Shown in pieces: positions 12,901 through 23,118 of a DNA stretch of 64,000 nt. How positions within the stretch are numbered: position 1 is the first letter of the stretch; each line of letters starts with the position of its first letter. The notes below the pieces were generated by a model, which had not been told where the DNA came from, searched no databases, and saw only the letters and a program-made list of their open reading frames with translations. Made by a program: the position numbers and the translations under genes. The stretch comes from Microstegium vimineum (taxonomy: Eukaryota > Streptophyta > Magnoliopsida > Poales > Poaceae), in contig CM039129.1 of the NCBI GenBank assembly GCA_022036555.1, forward strand, positions 23,345,305 through 23,409,304, written 5' to 3'.

Positions 12901-13475
12901 GGGAGGATTCGGGGGCGATTTGGTCGGGGAGAGGAGGGAAGGTGGCGTGATGTTTCCATCCGGAGGTAGGAGACGACGACCGAGGTGCTGATGAGCGGGG
13001 CCTGCTCGTCAGTGAAGAAGAGGGGTGGGGACGGCCTGTCAGGTGGGTCCCACCTGTCGGCGCGTCCAAACCAGCGAGCGCGTCGGCGGATGGAGGTGTG
13101 GGCCGGCTTGCTGGCTTCCGGGGTGGGCCTGTGAAAAGAGGAGAGGGGGAAAGGCCGAGGGAGGAGAGTGAGGGGGATGGGCCTGCGGGCCAGAAACAGA
13201 GGGGGAGAGAGAGAAAGGGGAAAAAGATTTTCCTTTTTCATTTTATTTTCAAAGCCAAATTCCAAACTCAAATTGAATTCAAAATTGAATTTTGAAACTG
13301 AGCCACTCAAACAAAAATCCAAAATGCGTGGCATGAATGCTCAAACAAGTTTGTGCCTCCTAATAAATTTTAATTCCATAAAAAGTTTTATTTTCCTATG
13401 ATTTCATGAGCACCAAAAATCACAATTAAATAAATTTAAACCTATTTTCAGTAGAGGAAATTTTAGGGTGTTACA
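9921..13475 (-). mobile_element. Solo LTR of a Tekay-type gypsy element (3555 bp) inside RT
   Basis: Begins TGTCACACTTGG and ends GGGTGTTACA, flanked by a perfect 5-bp target duplication TGGAT (9916-9920 and 13476-13480). Removing it and one TGGAT restores the RT reading frame between the phrases SADGISVDP and SKVQEV. On the minus strand it starts TGTAACACCCTAAAATTTCC, as Tekay/Del LTRs do. There is no internal coding region, so it is a solo LTR left by recombination. The part at 12050-13250 is GC-rich and opens long chance ORFs on both strands. A hairpin AAGTAC-TTTC-GTACTC lies at 10227-10242. Confidence 0.9.
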
Positions 13476-13480
13476 TGGAT

Positions 13481-14054
13481 CAACTGAAATTCCATCAGCA
13501 GAAAGAATATGTCCAAGGAAAGATACCTTAGTAAGCCAAAACTCGCACTTACTAAACTTAGCATACAACTTATGCTCTCTTAGACGAGTAAGAACTACAC
13601 ATATGTGTTCTGCATGATCTACTTCATTTTCCGAGTAGATTAAAATGTCGTCGATGAACACAACTACAAATTTATCTAGCTCAGGCATGAATACTGAGTT
13701 CATAAGATACATGAAGTAGGCGGGAGCATTAGTCAGCCAAAATGACATAACCAAATACTCGTAAAGCCCATATCTCGTGGCAAAAGTCGTTTTGGGTATA
13801 TCTTGTGTTCTGATCTTGATTTGATGATACCCTGATCGCAAATCGATCTTTGAGAACACTTTAGCCTTAGATAACTTTTTTTTTGAGATTTTAGCCTTAG
13901 ATAACTGATCAAACAAGATATCAATACGAGGTAAAAGATATTTGTTCTTGATCGTTACGGCATTGAGTGGTCGATAATCCATGCACATTCGTAGGGATTT
14001 GTCATTCTTTTTAACGAATAGTGCGGGACATCCCCATGGTGAAGAACTAGGTCA
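13481..14054 (-). pseudogene. Gypsy pol, first part: reverse transcriptase palm and fingers
   Basis: Minus-strand frame with RT motifs in order: MCMDYRPLNAVTIKNKYLLP, FSKIDLRSGYHQI, a degraded MSFWLTNAPAYFMYLMN and the catalytic FIDDILIYS, then FLGHILSADGISVDP, where the solo LTR interrupts it. Two defects are notable. A TGA at 14052-14054 lies where Arg would fit, cutting the link to protease. A short tandem duplication before FSKIDL gives the repeated residues LSKAKISKKKLSKAK, an insertion in a normally invariant region. The enzyme would copy element RNA into DNA in virus-like particles; this copy is dead. Confidence 0.88.
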
Positions 14055-15787
14055 AATGAGACCTTTATCTTGTAACTCTTGTAACTGCTTCTTTAACTCT
14101 TCTAGCTCATTGGGTGGCATTCTGTACGGTCTACGAGAAATAGGCGCCTTACCAGGTACGAACTCAATAGCAAACTCCACATCTTGATCAGGTGGAAGAC
14201 CGGGAAGATCATCTGGAAACACATCCGGGAATTCACACACTACCGGGATATTTTTTAGAGCTATGGCTTGGATAGCACATGTCATAGCACAAAGATCAAG
14301 CTTCCGGGGATGGGAAATCTGAAAGGTTTCGGACTTCTCCAAAGTTCTCAAGGTGAGGGTCCGATTTCCGGTATCAATGTTCACCCCATAATGGTGCATC
14401 CATCTCATACCTAGGATCACATCTAGACCTAAACCAGGAAGGATGATAAGCTCGGTTTTAAACTCGTGTTTCTGTATTATGATTCTTACATCTCTGACTG
14501 CTTGTTTAGTTGATATGTCAGCCCCTGCTGAACTTATGCAATAACCCACATCCAAATCAGATATGCTCATGCCATGATTATTAGTAAAAGCTTTACTCAC
14601 AAACGAATGCGAAGATCCTGAATCAAAGAGCACAACTATAAGATGATGGTTTACAAGGAACATACCAGCTATGACGGGCTCTCCTTGTGGCACTTCTTCC
14701 AGTGTGGTATAGTGCACACGTCCCTGGTATGCCTGATTCTTCTTTGGGTGAGGGCATTCCCTAGCAAAGTGACCTGGACGTTGATAGTTGTAGCACAGTG
14801 CATTATTGGGTGGAGCCTTCAGATTGCTAGAACTGCCTTGCCCTGGGTTGCCTTTTGGAAGAGCAATGGTGTAAGGCTTGCAATACTGACTCTGTTGTGC
14901 ACCTCTTGCTGGAATTTTCTTCTGTGGAGGCCTAAACTTAGCTCCTGCCACTGGAGGACGATAAGCATTGCGGTTGACAAAAGGAGCTCTCTGCTGAGAC
15001 AAGCTTCCCTCAAACGCCCTCTTGCGGCCTTTTGCTGCAGCGTGTAGTTTGTTCTGGTTCTCTTGAGTCAAAGCATCACTGATGAACTCATTGAAGTTGG
15101 TGCGGTTTGAGTTTGCAAGAGTCTTCATTATCTTAGTTCCCAGACCTCTCTTGAAACTGTCAATCTTCATTTCATTGTTCTCAACAAACTGGGGAGCATA
15201 ATGGGCCAGATTGTTGAAAGCATGAAGGTACTCTGTTAAGGTCTTGGTACCTGCGTGAGCTTTAGAAACTCAGCTGCCTTCATTTTCATCAAACCCGATG
15301 GAATGTAATGCCCCCTGAAAGCAGTCTTGAACTGATTCCACATCACTAGAGTGTTAGCAGGGTATGTGGTGCGATGATGAGCCCACCATAGACCTGCTGG
15401 TCCTTGCACCTGATGTGAAGCATATTCTGCTTTTAGCTCTTCGGTCATCCTGAGCAAATGAAACTTTTGCTCCAACGTGTTGAGCCATTCATCAGCTTGG
15501 AGTGGCTCTTCTGCCTCTTTGAAGATTGGCGGCTTGGTGTCAAGGAAATCCTTGAAAGTGCTGAACTGGTTTGCCGGTGGACGATCACGATTGCCTCGAT
15601 TCTGATTCCCACGAGCAACTTCACGAAGCAACTCCTCAATGTTGCGCTGCCCACCAATGAACTGAGCCATGAACTTCTCTGGGGTAAGCGGTGGTGGTGG
15701 TGGCGGTAGATTTGGCAGAGGAGCCTCATCCTCATCGCGGTGATTTCCACCACTTCCAGAGCCACGGGAGCGAGTGTTGGCAGGCAT
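14052..15787 (-). pseudogene. Gypsy gag and protease, one frameshift
   Basis: The start ATG at 15787 opens MPANTRSRGSGSGG, typical for grass gypsy gag. Next come a proline-rich stretch and the retrotransposon gag domain (DEWLNTLEQKFHLL, GLWWAHHRTTYP). A frameshift near 15250-15170 divides the frame; the second part continues the gag domain (MKIDSFKRGLGTKIMKTL). A CCHC-like knuckle CYNYQRPGHFARECP follows, with Tyr at the second Cys position. The aspartic protease has the active-site phrase VVLFDSGSSHSF and the later ILGMRWMHHYGV. The frame ends at the TGA at 14052 just before RT. A 307-base gap with no gene separates gag from the upstream ORF. Confidence 0.88.
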
Positions 15788-16094
15788 CTACATGAATTTG
15801 ATAGCAAGTAGCAAATGAGATTTGAGTAATTGTAGACGGATCATAATTATGCCTTAGTAAATCACTGAAAAAGTAGATAACTTAAATCCACATAGGGCAT
15901 AAAATAATTCAGATCAACAACACATCATCATCCATTCATACTTGTCATCATGAAAAGCATCCATACAAGCCAAAAGTGCGAGACATCTGGACTTTAAGTT
16001 ATTGTGGTTACACAACATCATGTCTCTCATGAAGCAACAAAGGTCAAGCTACTAGCGCAAAAGACAACTAAAAGACTAGTGTAAGGAAGCTATC

Positions 16095-16964
16095 CTAGTC
16101 GTCGCGGTCGATGTCCATCCCTGATAGACGGCCACCCTCGTCGTCGCTGTCGTCGACAAGTTCCAGCTCCTCGGGGTCGTCCTCCTCCTCGTCCTCTGTG
16201 ACTGGGTCGTCGTCGGCATAGATCACTGCAGGATCTATCTCTGGTGCAACTGGCGGAGGGATCAGGTTGATCACATTGTTGAGCCTGTGAACCTCCTGAT
16301 GTAGCTCTCGGATCTGGTCATTGGCCTGCTGAATCAGCCTGTTCCACTTTGCGTCAACACGGTTGTGAGCGATGTTTCCCACTATGTGCTGGTGGCGAAG
16401 CATACACTCATGTGCCACGACTGTCTTCTCTTTGAGTATAGCTGCATCTCTCTCATCCTGTGCCTCCTTAGATATCCTTCTGAGACGCTGATTCTATCTG
16501 CCCACATCAGCTAGGATCATCTCACTGGTCCTGAGCCTGCTCACACTGAACAAGTAGGAGTCCTCTCTGGCAAAAAGAGTCTTGAGCACTGCATGGATAG
16601 CACTCATAGCCGATCCTGAACTGCCAACTCTCTCATCCTTGTTCCTGATGAATGGGTCACCCAACTCGTGGTACTAAAGTGTGGTGTCAGGGCTATCCTC
16701 TGGAAAGGTCCATGCTGCACCCTGGTCCAAAGCTCCATTGTGCTCCTGATGGATCTGACACAGACTGCCAAGAGCTGCGGACTGAGCACCTTCCCAAGGA
16801 CTGCTGGCCACAGCCTCGGAGTACCACCTCCTCCACAAAGGTGCCTCGGTGCGCTCAGGAATAGTCACAGTCACGGTGTACAACTACGCATTCCCATGCG
16901 GCTCCTGAGTCCAGTAGTACTGAGGCTTCTCAGTGTACCCCCACCCGACTCAGTGCGAACACAT
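16095..16964 (-). pseudogene. Extra ORF upstream of gag, unknown function, four stops
   Basis: A frame of exactly 290 codons runs from an ATG at 16964 (context CCACCATG) to a stop at 16095, and all pieces are in phase. It is cut by TGA at 16950-16952 and TAG at 16884-16886, 16674-16676 and 16494-16496; the TAGs sit where Gln would fit. Visible parts: an N-terminal Trp/Tyr-rich segment (EAPLWRRWYSEA), a helical middle rich in Arg/Glu (RLRRISKEAQDERDA), a likely coiled coil (IRELHQEVHRLNNVI), and a very acidic C-terminus (DPVTEDEEEDDPEELELVDD). I recognise no enzyme or nucleic-acid binding motif. It lies between the primer site and gag on the same strand, so it would be first on the genomic RNA. 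It belongs to the element, not the host. Confidence 0.65.
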
Positions 16965-17667
16965 GGTGGGTAAGTACCCATGTAGTTCAGTTTTGTGATG
17001 AGTGATTGCCCAACACTTGAGCGGTTCAGTTTGAGTGGCTTGATTCTAACCCTTTGCGAAAGCAAATGTGTGCCTGTCTATCGACTTGTGGTGTGCAGGT
17101 GCTATGCCTAGTGACAGTGGTCAATGTCGTGGAGAAGGTTGAGTAGAGGCTTGCCGTGCTGATGGACTGAGAGCGGTGAAGGGCGGAAGTGGGGCTCGGA
17201 CTGAGGGACCATGGGCGCCGGCAGACTAGCTGTGGTGGCTACTACTTGGCATCGGCAAGTGCGAGAAGACATGGAGGTAGACCGAGTCGACCGAGTCAAG
17301 ACGGTGGACGAGCGGGTCGAGCGGAGGCTCATGGGACTCGGAGTCCGACCGGGTGAGGACAAAGTGGCTCGAGTCGAGTGGTTTGGTGGTTTGGGCCTCA
17401 AAACCATCGGTGGACGGTTTCCGAGTTTGGGCCTCAAAACTTAGGGTTCGGTAATTCAGCCCAAAGCTACCGGTGGCGAGTTTCCTGGGTTTGGGCCTCA
17501 AAACCTAGGTGGAGCTTCCGAGGAAGCGGGGATGGCACGTGGTGGAATCCTGGAGGTTGCGTCGAGGCGACGACAACTCCCGGTAGGAAGCGGGGCCGTC
17601 CATTTAAAATGCGGGAGATATTTTCCAGAGCTTGGACTGCAATGCTTAGGCTAGGTAGTTCACTCAA
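16965..17667 (-). other. Leader of the Tekay-type element, inner part
   Basis: No supported ORF on the element strand. The 15-base phrase TTTGGGCCTCAAAAC occurs three times on the plus strand at 17390-17404, 17426-17440 and 17490-17504, each followed by related sequence. The stretch ends at CTCAA (17663-17667), the left target duplication of a solo LTR. Confidence 0.55.
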
Positions 17668-18889
17668 TGTATCTAGGGGGGTCTTTGGGAAATAGCCAAA
17701 GTCCGATAAGTAGGGGGTGAAGGGGTATCCCTCATCCCATCACTTGAACCCGAATCATTTTGCCCCAACTCTCTCTCTTTACCCTCTCTCTAGTTCATGA
17801 GATCCCTAGGTTGATTTCACCAACCTCTGTAAGGACTTGAGTTTGTTGTGAGGAATTGGAGGCCGTAACCTCCGTAAGCCATGGCGGCGTTGTTTACTTG
17901 ATCATGTCTCCCGTTTTTGCTTGTGTTTTTCGTTTTTGCTTTTGCTCTCTCTTTTCCCGAGATGAAATCTCTTTGTAGGGAGTAGCTCTTGCAAATCCGT
18001 TTGAACCAAGTTCTTGGTACTCGCGAGGAGAAACTTTGCACCGAAGGAATTTTCCTAAAACCTCACGAGCACACAGATCAGGCGATTTCTTTGCGGCATT
18101 CTTCGTTTTGCCTTTTCTCCCCCAAATCCGAGTGTTCCCGTTTATCCTCTCCAAATTGAGCAATGATTTCTTCGGGATATCTCCCCAACTGCACAAGGAT
18201 CATGCCTACAAAATTTGGTTGCAGTTGGAGTTCATTTGCTTGAGTTTTGAGAAGATTTGGAGGAGAGAAAACGATTTTCAGGTTCACTGTGCAGATTTCG
18301 GGAGTGTAGAACGCTCCAGAGTTTGGCGTCGGACAGTCCGTCGGAGGCGCTGGACGCCACGTAGTGCTGACGACAGCGTCCGTTGCGATCGTCCGTCGCT
18401 GGGGCTATTTTGGGCTGTTTTTTGAGCGTCGGACGCTCCTGTGGGACCAGCGTCCGTGGCCCGTCGCCAGCGTCCGTCGCCCTTCCAGCAAGGTTTTCAG
18501 GATTTTTTTCGTCGCTGTTTTGGTCGTTTCTCCCTCGTCCGGACTCCGAATTGAGTTCCGTTTGTTGCGTTGGTTTCGTAATCACTCAGGGAACTTGATG
18601 AAGCACTTGTGAGACCAGTTCTCATAAGTATTTTTGGGTGAGCTCTCTTCTCTTCTCTCTAGGGTTTGAGAGCCACACTATCGGTGTCTCGGTTTGAGTT
18701 TTTGGTTTCCGGAAGATCCGCTGTACCTCTTGGTCATCACCATAGGTATCCACCCTCTCTAGGGTCGTGATCTTGCTGGTGGAGTAAGCTTGCTTGTTGG
18801 GTTTGTTTTTGGGAAGAGTGGCCCGAATATTTCGAGAGAAATTTGAGGCTCCTATTCACCAGCCTCTGGTCGCTGTTTCCGGTCCTTCA
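17668..18889 (+). mobile_element. Solo LTR of a Sirevirus-type copia element (1222 bp)
   Basis: Starts TGTATCTAGG and ends CGGTCCTTCA, flanked by CTCAA (17663-17667) and CTCAG (18890-18894), a 5-bp target duplication with one mismatch. Its right half matches the reverse complement of the Sirevirus LTR at 31140-32325, including the phrases GACCAGTTCTCATAAGTATT and CCACCCTCTCTAGGGTCGTG, so both belong to one family. The block at 18300-18490 is rich in GCGTCCG and CGTCGGAC copies. The ORFs across 18036-18612 have no domain and are chance frames. Confidence 0.85.
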
Positions 18890-18894
18890 CTCAG

Positions 18895-19803
18895 CACCCT
18901 CCCAAGCAAAGTGGGAGCACTAAACATGGCCAGGAAGCGGTTGCTACGCTGCGGAGGTCATGGGGCTGCCATCTGTAACAAGTTTTAACCTTTTTGTGAG
19001 AACATGTATTTTACAGATTTAGGCATTTTAACAAGCAAAAGAGATACAAATTTAGTAAGGGAGGGAATTAAATATAATATGATGACACATGATGCATGCA
19101 TGTATCTTATGTCCTTACAAACCTTATGAAAGCAAACCTTTCACTAAGAATGTTCTAGACGGTAGCATACATACGTTCTCTCATAAACGTAACTAAGCGG
19201 TCTACACGATTCGCTGTTAGTGTACCTGCAGAAGATTCATTTCAGCCCATTCCCAATAGTATGAATAATTCATTGTTGAAATGTAAATCTAATACTCACC
19301 TAAGTGCATACCCAACATACACTTAAGCAGTATATATACACAGTTCTCTGTCCTAATGACGGCATCGTCTTAACAGACGACATTCACCCACACATGGATG
19401 CCATCTCATAATCTTGTGTGGAACAGGATTATGGTCCAATCATCATATAAGCACTTCCCTAGATCGGCAGTGTATCCGGTACAAGCTCTCACAACTCACC
19501 TTACCTTTGGCGTCGCGGCAAAAAAATAAAAATAAATCTTTGATCCATACAACACCATTCAAGTGAATGGCCCCCATACTATTCCAACCCTTATGGACAG
19601 GTAACCAAAAATATGATGCAATCCCCCAAGTTAGTACTTTAAGCCACTTGACTTCCTATTGGTCAATAAGGGACATAACCTATGGCACACTCATAGTTTG
19701 CAATTAATTTTGTACGCACACAAAAGTTTTTGTAGCAAAATAGTTTGATAAACAAAATCTTTTGTTTGCAAATACACTCGTGAACGGTAGTATACTGAAC
19801 CTT
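18895..19803 (-). other. Leader of the Tekay-type element, outer part
   Basis: No gene seen. This lies between the solo LTR and the primer binding site and would be the untranslated 5' part of the element RNA. Confidence 0.5.
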
Positions 19804-19815
19804 GCTTTGATACTA
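19804..19815 (-). other. Primer binding site of the Tekay-type element
   Basis: Minus-strand sequence TAGTATCAAAGC two bases after the LTR end GGTTCCGTGACA. It differs from TGGTATCA at one base (G to A), consistent with decay of a Met-tRNA primer site. Confidence 0.75.
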
Positions 19816-19817
19816 GC

Positions 19818-21420
19818 TGTCACGGAACCGCCCAACATATAAGAGCACTAGTGCAATGGTCATCATTTCTGACAACCCTGTCACACTAGAGCCCATATAA
19901 GCCCGGTAGTCCTTAAAATCTCGAAGGATCTCAAATCACAATCGAGTAACAACCCGAGATCGTACACTAGATTCAATAACCGCACATCCACAGTGATAAT
20001 TTCAAAACGAAATAATATTACAACTGAATTTAAATAAGTGTTATTACAACACCGAGTTCAAATCAATGTAGCGGAAGTTTAGGTTTTACAAAACCCATTG
20101 CAAACTGTTTAACACAAATATAGTGCCAGGTCTAGTACAGTCCCATCAAAAGCAATAAGGAGAGACATCAAAATTCACCATTGCCCATGGCCTTCACTCT
20201 TCATCACATGCAGGGTAGAGGCATGCCTGGCAATAGCCAGAATACACCATACCATCTGCAACAAGGGTAAAGAAACCCTGAGTACTCAATTGTACTCAGC
20301 TAGACTTACCCGATAGAGAGATAGATACATAACTATATACACTTCAAGGATTATGCAAGGCTTTATCAAGTGGATATCATGGGATAGCAGAGTTTTGCAT
20401 AAAGAGCATCCTAATTACTCATGTATTCTCATCATTAGAAAACAACATTTAGCATCAGGTTAAGTGACATTTAGAAGATCTCATTAGCACCTGTACTAGA
20501 GCAATCATTGAGTTACCAAACATTATTAACCATATTTTGCTTGGCATAAAACCACATAATCATCTTTTGGTTACTTATTAGAGTTCAGGTTTCTACAGTG
20601 GGAGGAAGATCTTTCAAGTTTATCACTGACGGGGAGAGACCGTGATTCGAATCGAATTCCTATCCAGCTGGAGGTTTATTCCTCAGTCACATAGAGCTAA
20701 GACAATGAATAGATGCTCTAAGTGACGTGATCCTGTGAGAATAGGAAAAACTCTACGTGCCCAACAAAGACTCAAGTTGAGCTTAAGATCACTTTAGAAG
20801 CTATTTTAGAGAGCATTACATGTGAGAGCAAGGAATGGGTATCACCTCCTAGAGACAACTAGACATGGCAAACAAGATAGGATCTATCTAAAAGCAATCT
20901 CATGTATAGCAAGTAGAACTATCCCTAGCACAGTTCATACAACAAACCAATGACCCAACTGAATATGTTTTTCAACTTTCAGAGTTTCGCAGCCAAAATT
21001 CAGTTTTAGGCACATTTAAGTTGTATGCGAGTGGTTGTAAGCAAGGTGAAGCCACTGCTTCCAACCAGACGAAGCCAAAAAGCTTGACACACCGGTTATG
21101 GTCATACACGACACCGCTCAAGTTCAATCCATATGGGAAGCAGTCTTGAACACACAGTGAAGTGCTCACAATGCAGACCCAACTCGATCTTTCCAATTCA
21201 GAAAACAAAGAGCAATTTCATTTTTGATTAATTTTAATCATGGTGCTCAATGGAAGTGAATGAAAAAATGAAGAGCCATAGTTACAAGCTATATACAAGA
21301 CAACCAAGAAGGATCTTCAAAAGCCTACACATGCTAGTGTCATTTCAGAGGTGACATGGGGAATTAATTTCAGTTTTAAAGCTTTTCTAACTTAGCTCTA
21401 TTGCATATCAAGAGATCAAA
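19818..21420 (-). repeat. 5' LTR of the Tekay-type element, outer part missing
   Basis: The inner edge reads TGTCACGGAACCGCCC on the plus strand (minus: ...GGGCGGTTCCGTGACA), the same end as in the solo LTRs at 23119 and 52338. Shared blocks are the hairpin region at 20280-20312 (GAGTAC...GTACTC followed by AGCTAGACTTACCCG) and the ATTCGAATCGAATT block near 20648. Similarity to LTR sequence fades between 21240 and 21420, where Sirevirus sequence begins. The GC-rich half of the LTR is absent. Confidence 0.7.
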
Positions 21421-21620
21421 GAGAGTCTAAGTGAGGCAACACCATAGACACATAAAGCACCTCAAACAGAGCATAGAATCATTAAAATGAACTATATCAC
21501 AAATGCAAATGAGATGCACAATGTATTGACACCAATTAACACTAAGAAGACACCAAAGAAAAGAAAGAAAAGACAAATAAAGACCAAAAAGAACTATGAT
21601 ACACAAAGAGCTTCCCTCAA

Positions 21621-23118
21621 CTAAAAGGGGAAGCAAACACCCAACTCGCCCTGAAGGCGCGAAAACGCAGCTTGATCCAAAGGTTTTATGAGAATGTCTG
21701 CAAGCTGGTTTTGGGTCTCGACATGCAGGAGGTCAATGTCGCCCTTCTCGTAGTGATTTTGCAAAAAGTGAAAGCGGAACTCAATGTCCTTGGTCTTAGA
21801 GTGAAGCACGGGATTTTTGGCCACACTAATTGCACTCGTGCTATCGCAAAGCAGAGGCACCAACACAAGACTGAAATCCTTCAAAATTGCAATCATCCAA
21901 ATCAACTGTGAGCAACAGCTAGCCACGACAACGTACTCAGCTTCGCACATCAACTGTGCCAGGCTAGACTGTTTGCGAGAAGAGCAAGACACGAGAGAAG
22001 ACCCGAGAAATTGGCAAGTCCCAGAAGACATGAGAGACACTTCCGATCAAGACGACATCCAACAAAATCTGCATCTTAATAACCACAAAGACCAAGAGAG
22101 GAAGAGGCAGAAAACCACAGACCAAACTCAGGAGTGAAGCGCAAGTACCTTATGATGCGTTTCACCGCCTGCTTGTGCGAAGTCCGTGGGGACGCCTGAA
22201 AGCGTGCACACAAGCAAACGACGAACTGTATGTCCGGCCGGGTCGCCGTCTGGTACAAGAGCGACCCGATCATGCTTCGGTACTTCGTCTGGTCCACCGC
22301 CTCTCCTTCCTCGTCCACATCCAAGGCAGTCATAGTCGACATGGGCATCGAAAGAGTCTTTGCCTCACCCATGTCAAACTTCTTCAAGATATCCTTTGTG
22401 TACTTGCCTTGGTGCACAAACGTCCCTTCCTGAGTTTGCTTGGTTTGCAACCCGAGAAAGAAGGTCAACTCTCCCATCATGCTCATCTCAAATTCCCTGC
22501 TCATAAGATTTGCAAACTTGGCAACAAGAGCATGAGAAGAACCACCAAAGATGATATCATCCACATAAATTTGGACAAGAAGAGTGTCTTTTCCTTGCTT
22601 GAGGAGAAACAACGTCTTATCTACCGATCCCATTTTAAAACCCTTAGCAAGGGAAAAGGTTTTTAGCCTATCATACCATGCTCTAGGGGGTTGTTTCAAA
22701 CCATACAAAGCTTTGTGAAGTTTAAAAACATGGTTTGGAAACATGGGATTTTCAAAACCGGGAGGTTGTTTAACATAAACTTCCTCCTCTATGTAGTCGT
22801 TTAAGAAAGCACTTTTAACGTCCATTTGAAAAAGTTTAAAACCCTTAGAAGCCGCAAAAGCTAGAAGGATTCTAATGGCTTCTAAACGAGCTACGGGAGC
22901 AAAGGTTTTTCTCATAGTCTATTCCCTCCTTTTGACAAAAGCCTTGAGCTACCAACCTAGCCTTGTTGCGCACTACCACCCCATCCTCACTTTGTTTATT
23001 TTTGAAAACCCATTTGGTACCTATGGGGTGGCAACTAGGTGGTGGAGGAACTAAGACCCAAACGCGGTTTCGCTCAAAGTTTTCTAACTCCTCATGCATG
23101 GCATTAACCCAATCGGAT
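21621..23118 (-). pseudogene. Copia pol, second part: reverse transcriptase and RNase H
   Basis: The frame 23099-22872 opens the RT domain (MHEELENFERNRVWVLVPPP, GTKWVFKNK). A frameshift near 22900 passes to 22915-22076 with FKLFQMDVKSAFLN, KALYGLKQPPRAWYDRL and the catalytic YVDDIIFGG. After a TAA at 22076 the frame goes on as RNase H to 21621, with CEAEYV, LLCDSTSAISVAKNP, HYEKGDIDLLHV and the end phrase LADILIKPLD. One frameshift and one stop make it non-functional. The upstream part of the gene resumes at 27137 after the inserted solo LTR; the split falls just before the RT start, inside a phrase of the type DWVNAM. Confidence 0.9.

Larger units (their letters stand above)
7111..21420 (-). 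mobile_element. Tekay-type Ty3/gypsy element (chromovirus), broken and interrupted twice
   Basis: Minus-strand order: LTR (21420 to 19818), primer site, leader with an upstream ORF, gag, protease, RT, RNase H, integrase, chromodomain-like C-terminus, polypurine tract, then a 3' LTR fragment (7751 leftwards). The chromodomain-like tail and LTRs starting TGTAACACCC and ending GGTTCCGTGACA fit the Tekay/Del lineage of chromoviruses. Removing the two nested solo LTRs (9921-13475 and 17668-18889) leaves an internal region of about 7.3 kb. The left edge is uncertain because the 3' LTR is truncated against an inverted LTR fragment. The right edge is uncertain where the Sirevirus begins. Confidence 0.8.

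Noticed and set aside
12052..13334. Several overlapping ORFs of 100-170 codons on both strands in a GC-rich block
   Set aside because: They lie inside a solo LTR, overlap one another in several frames, have Arg/Pro/Ser-rich composition typical of GC-rich non-coding DNA, and show no domain.
14643..15047. 134-codon plus-strand ORF
   Set aside because: Shadow of the Tekay gag/protease frame on the minus strand, which has clear motifs.
18036..18612. 129-codon and 117-codon ORFs facing each other
   Set aside because: Inside the Sirevirus solo LTR; the related LTR at 31140-32325 does not keep either frame.
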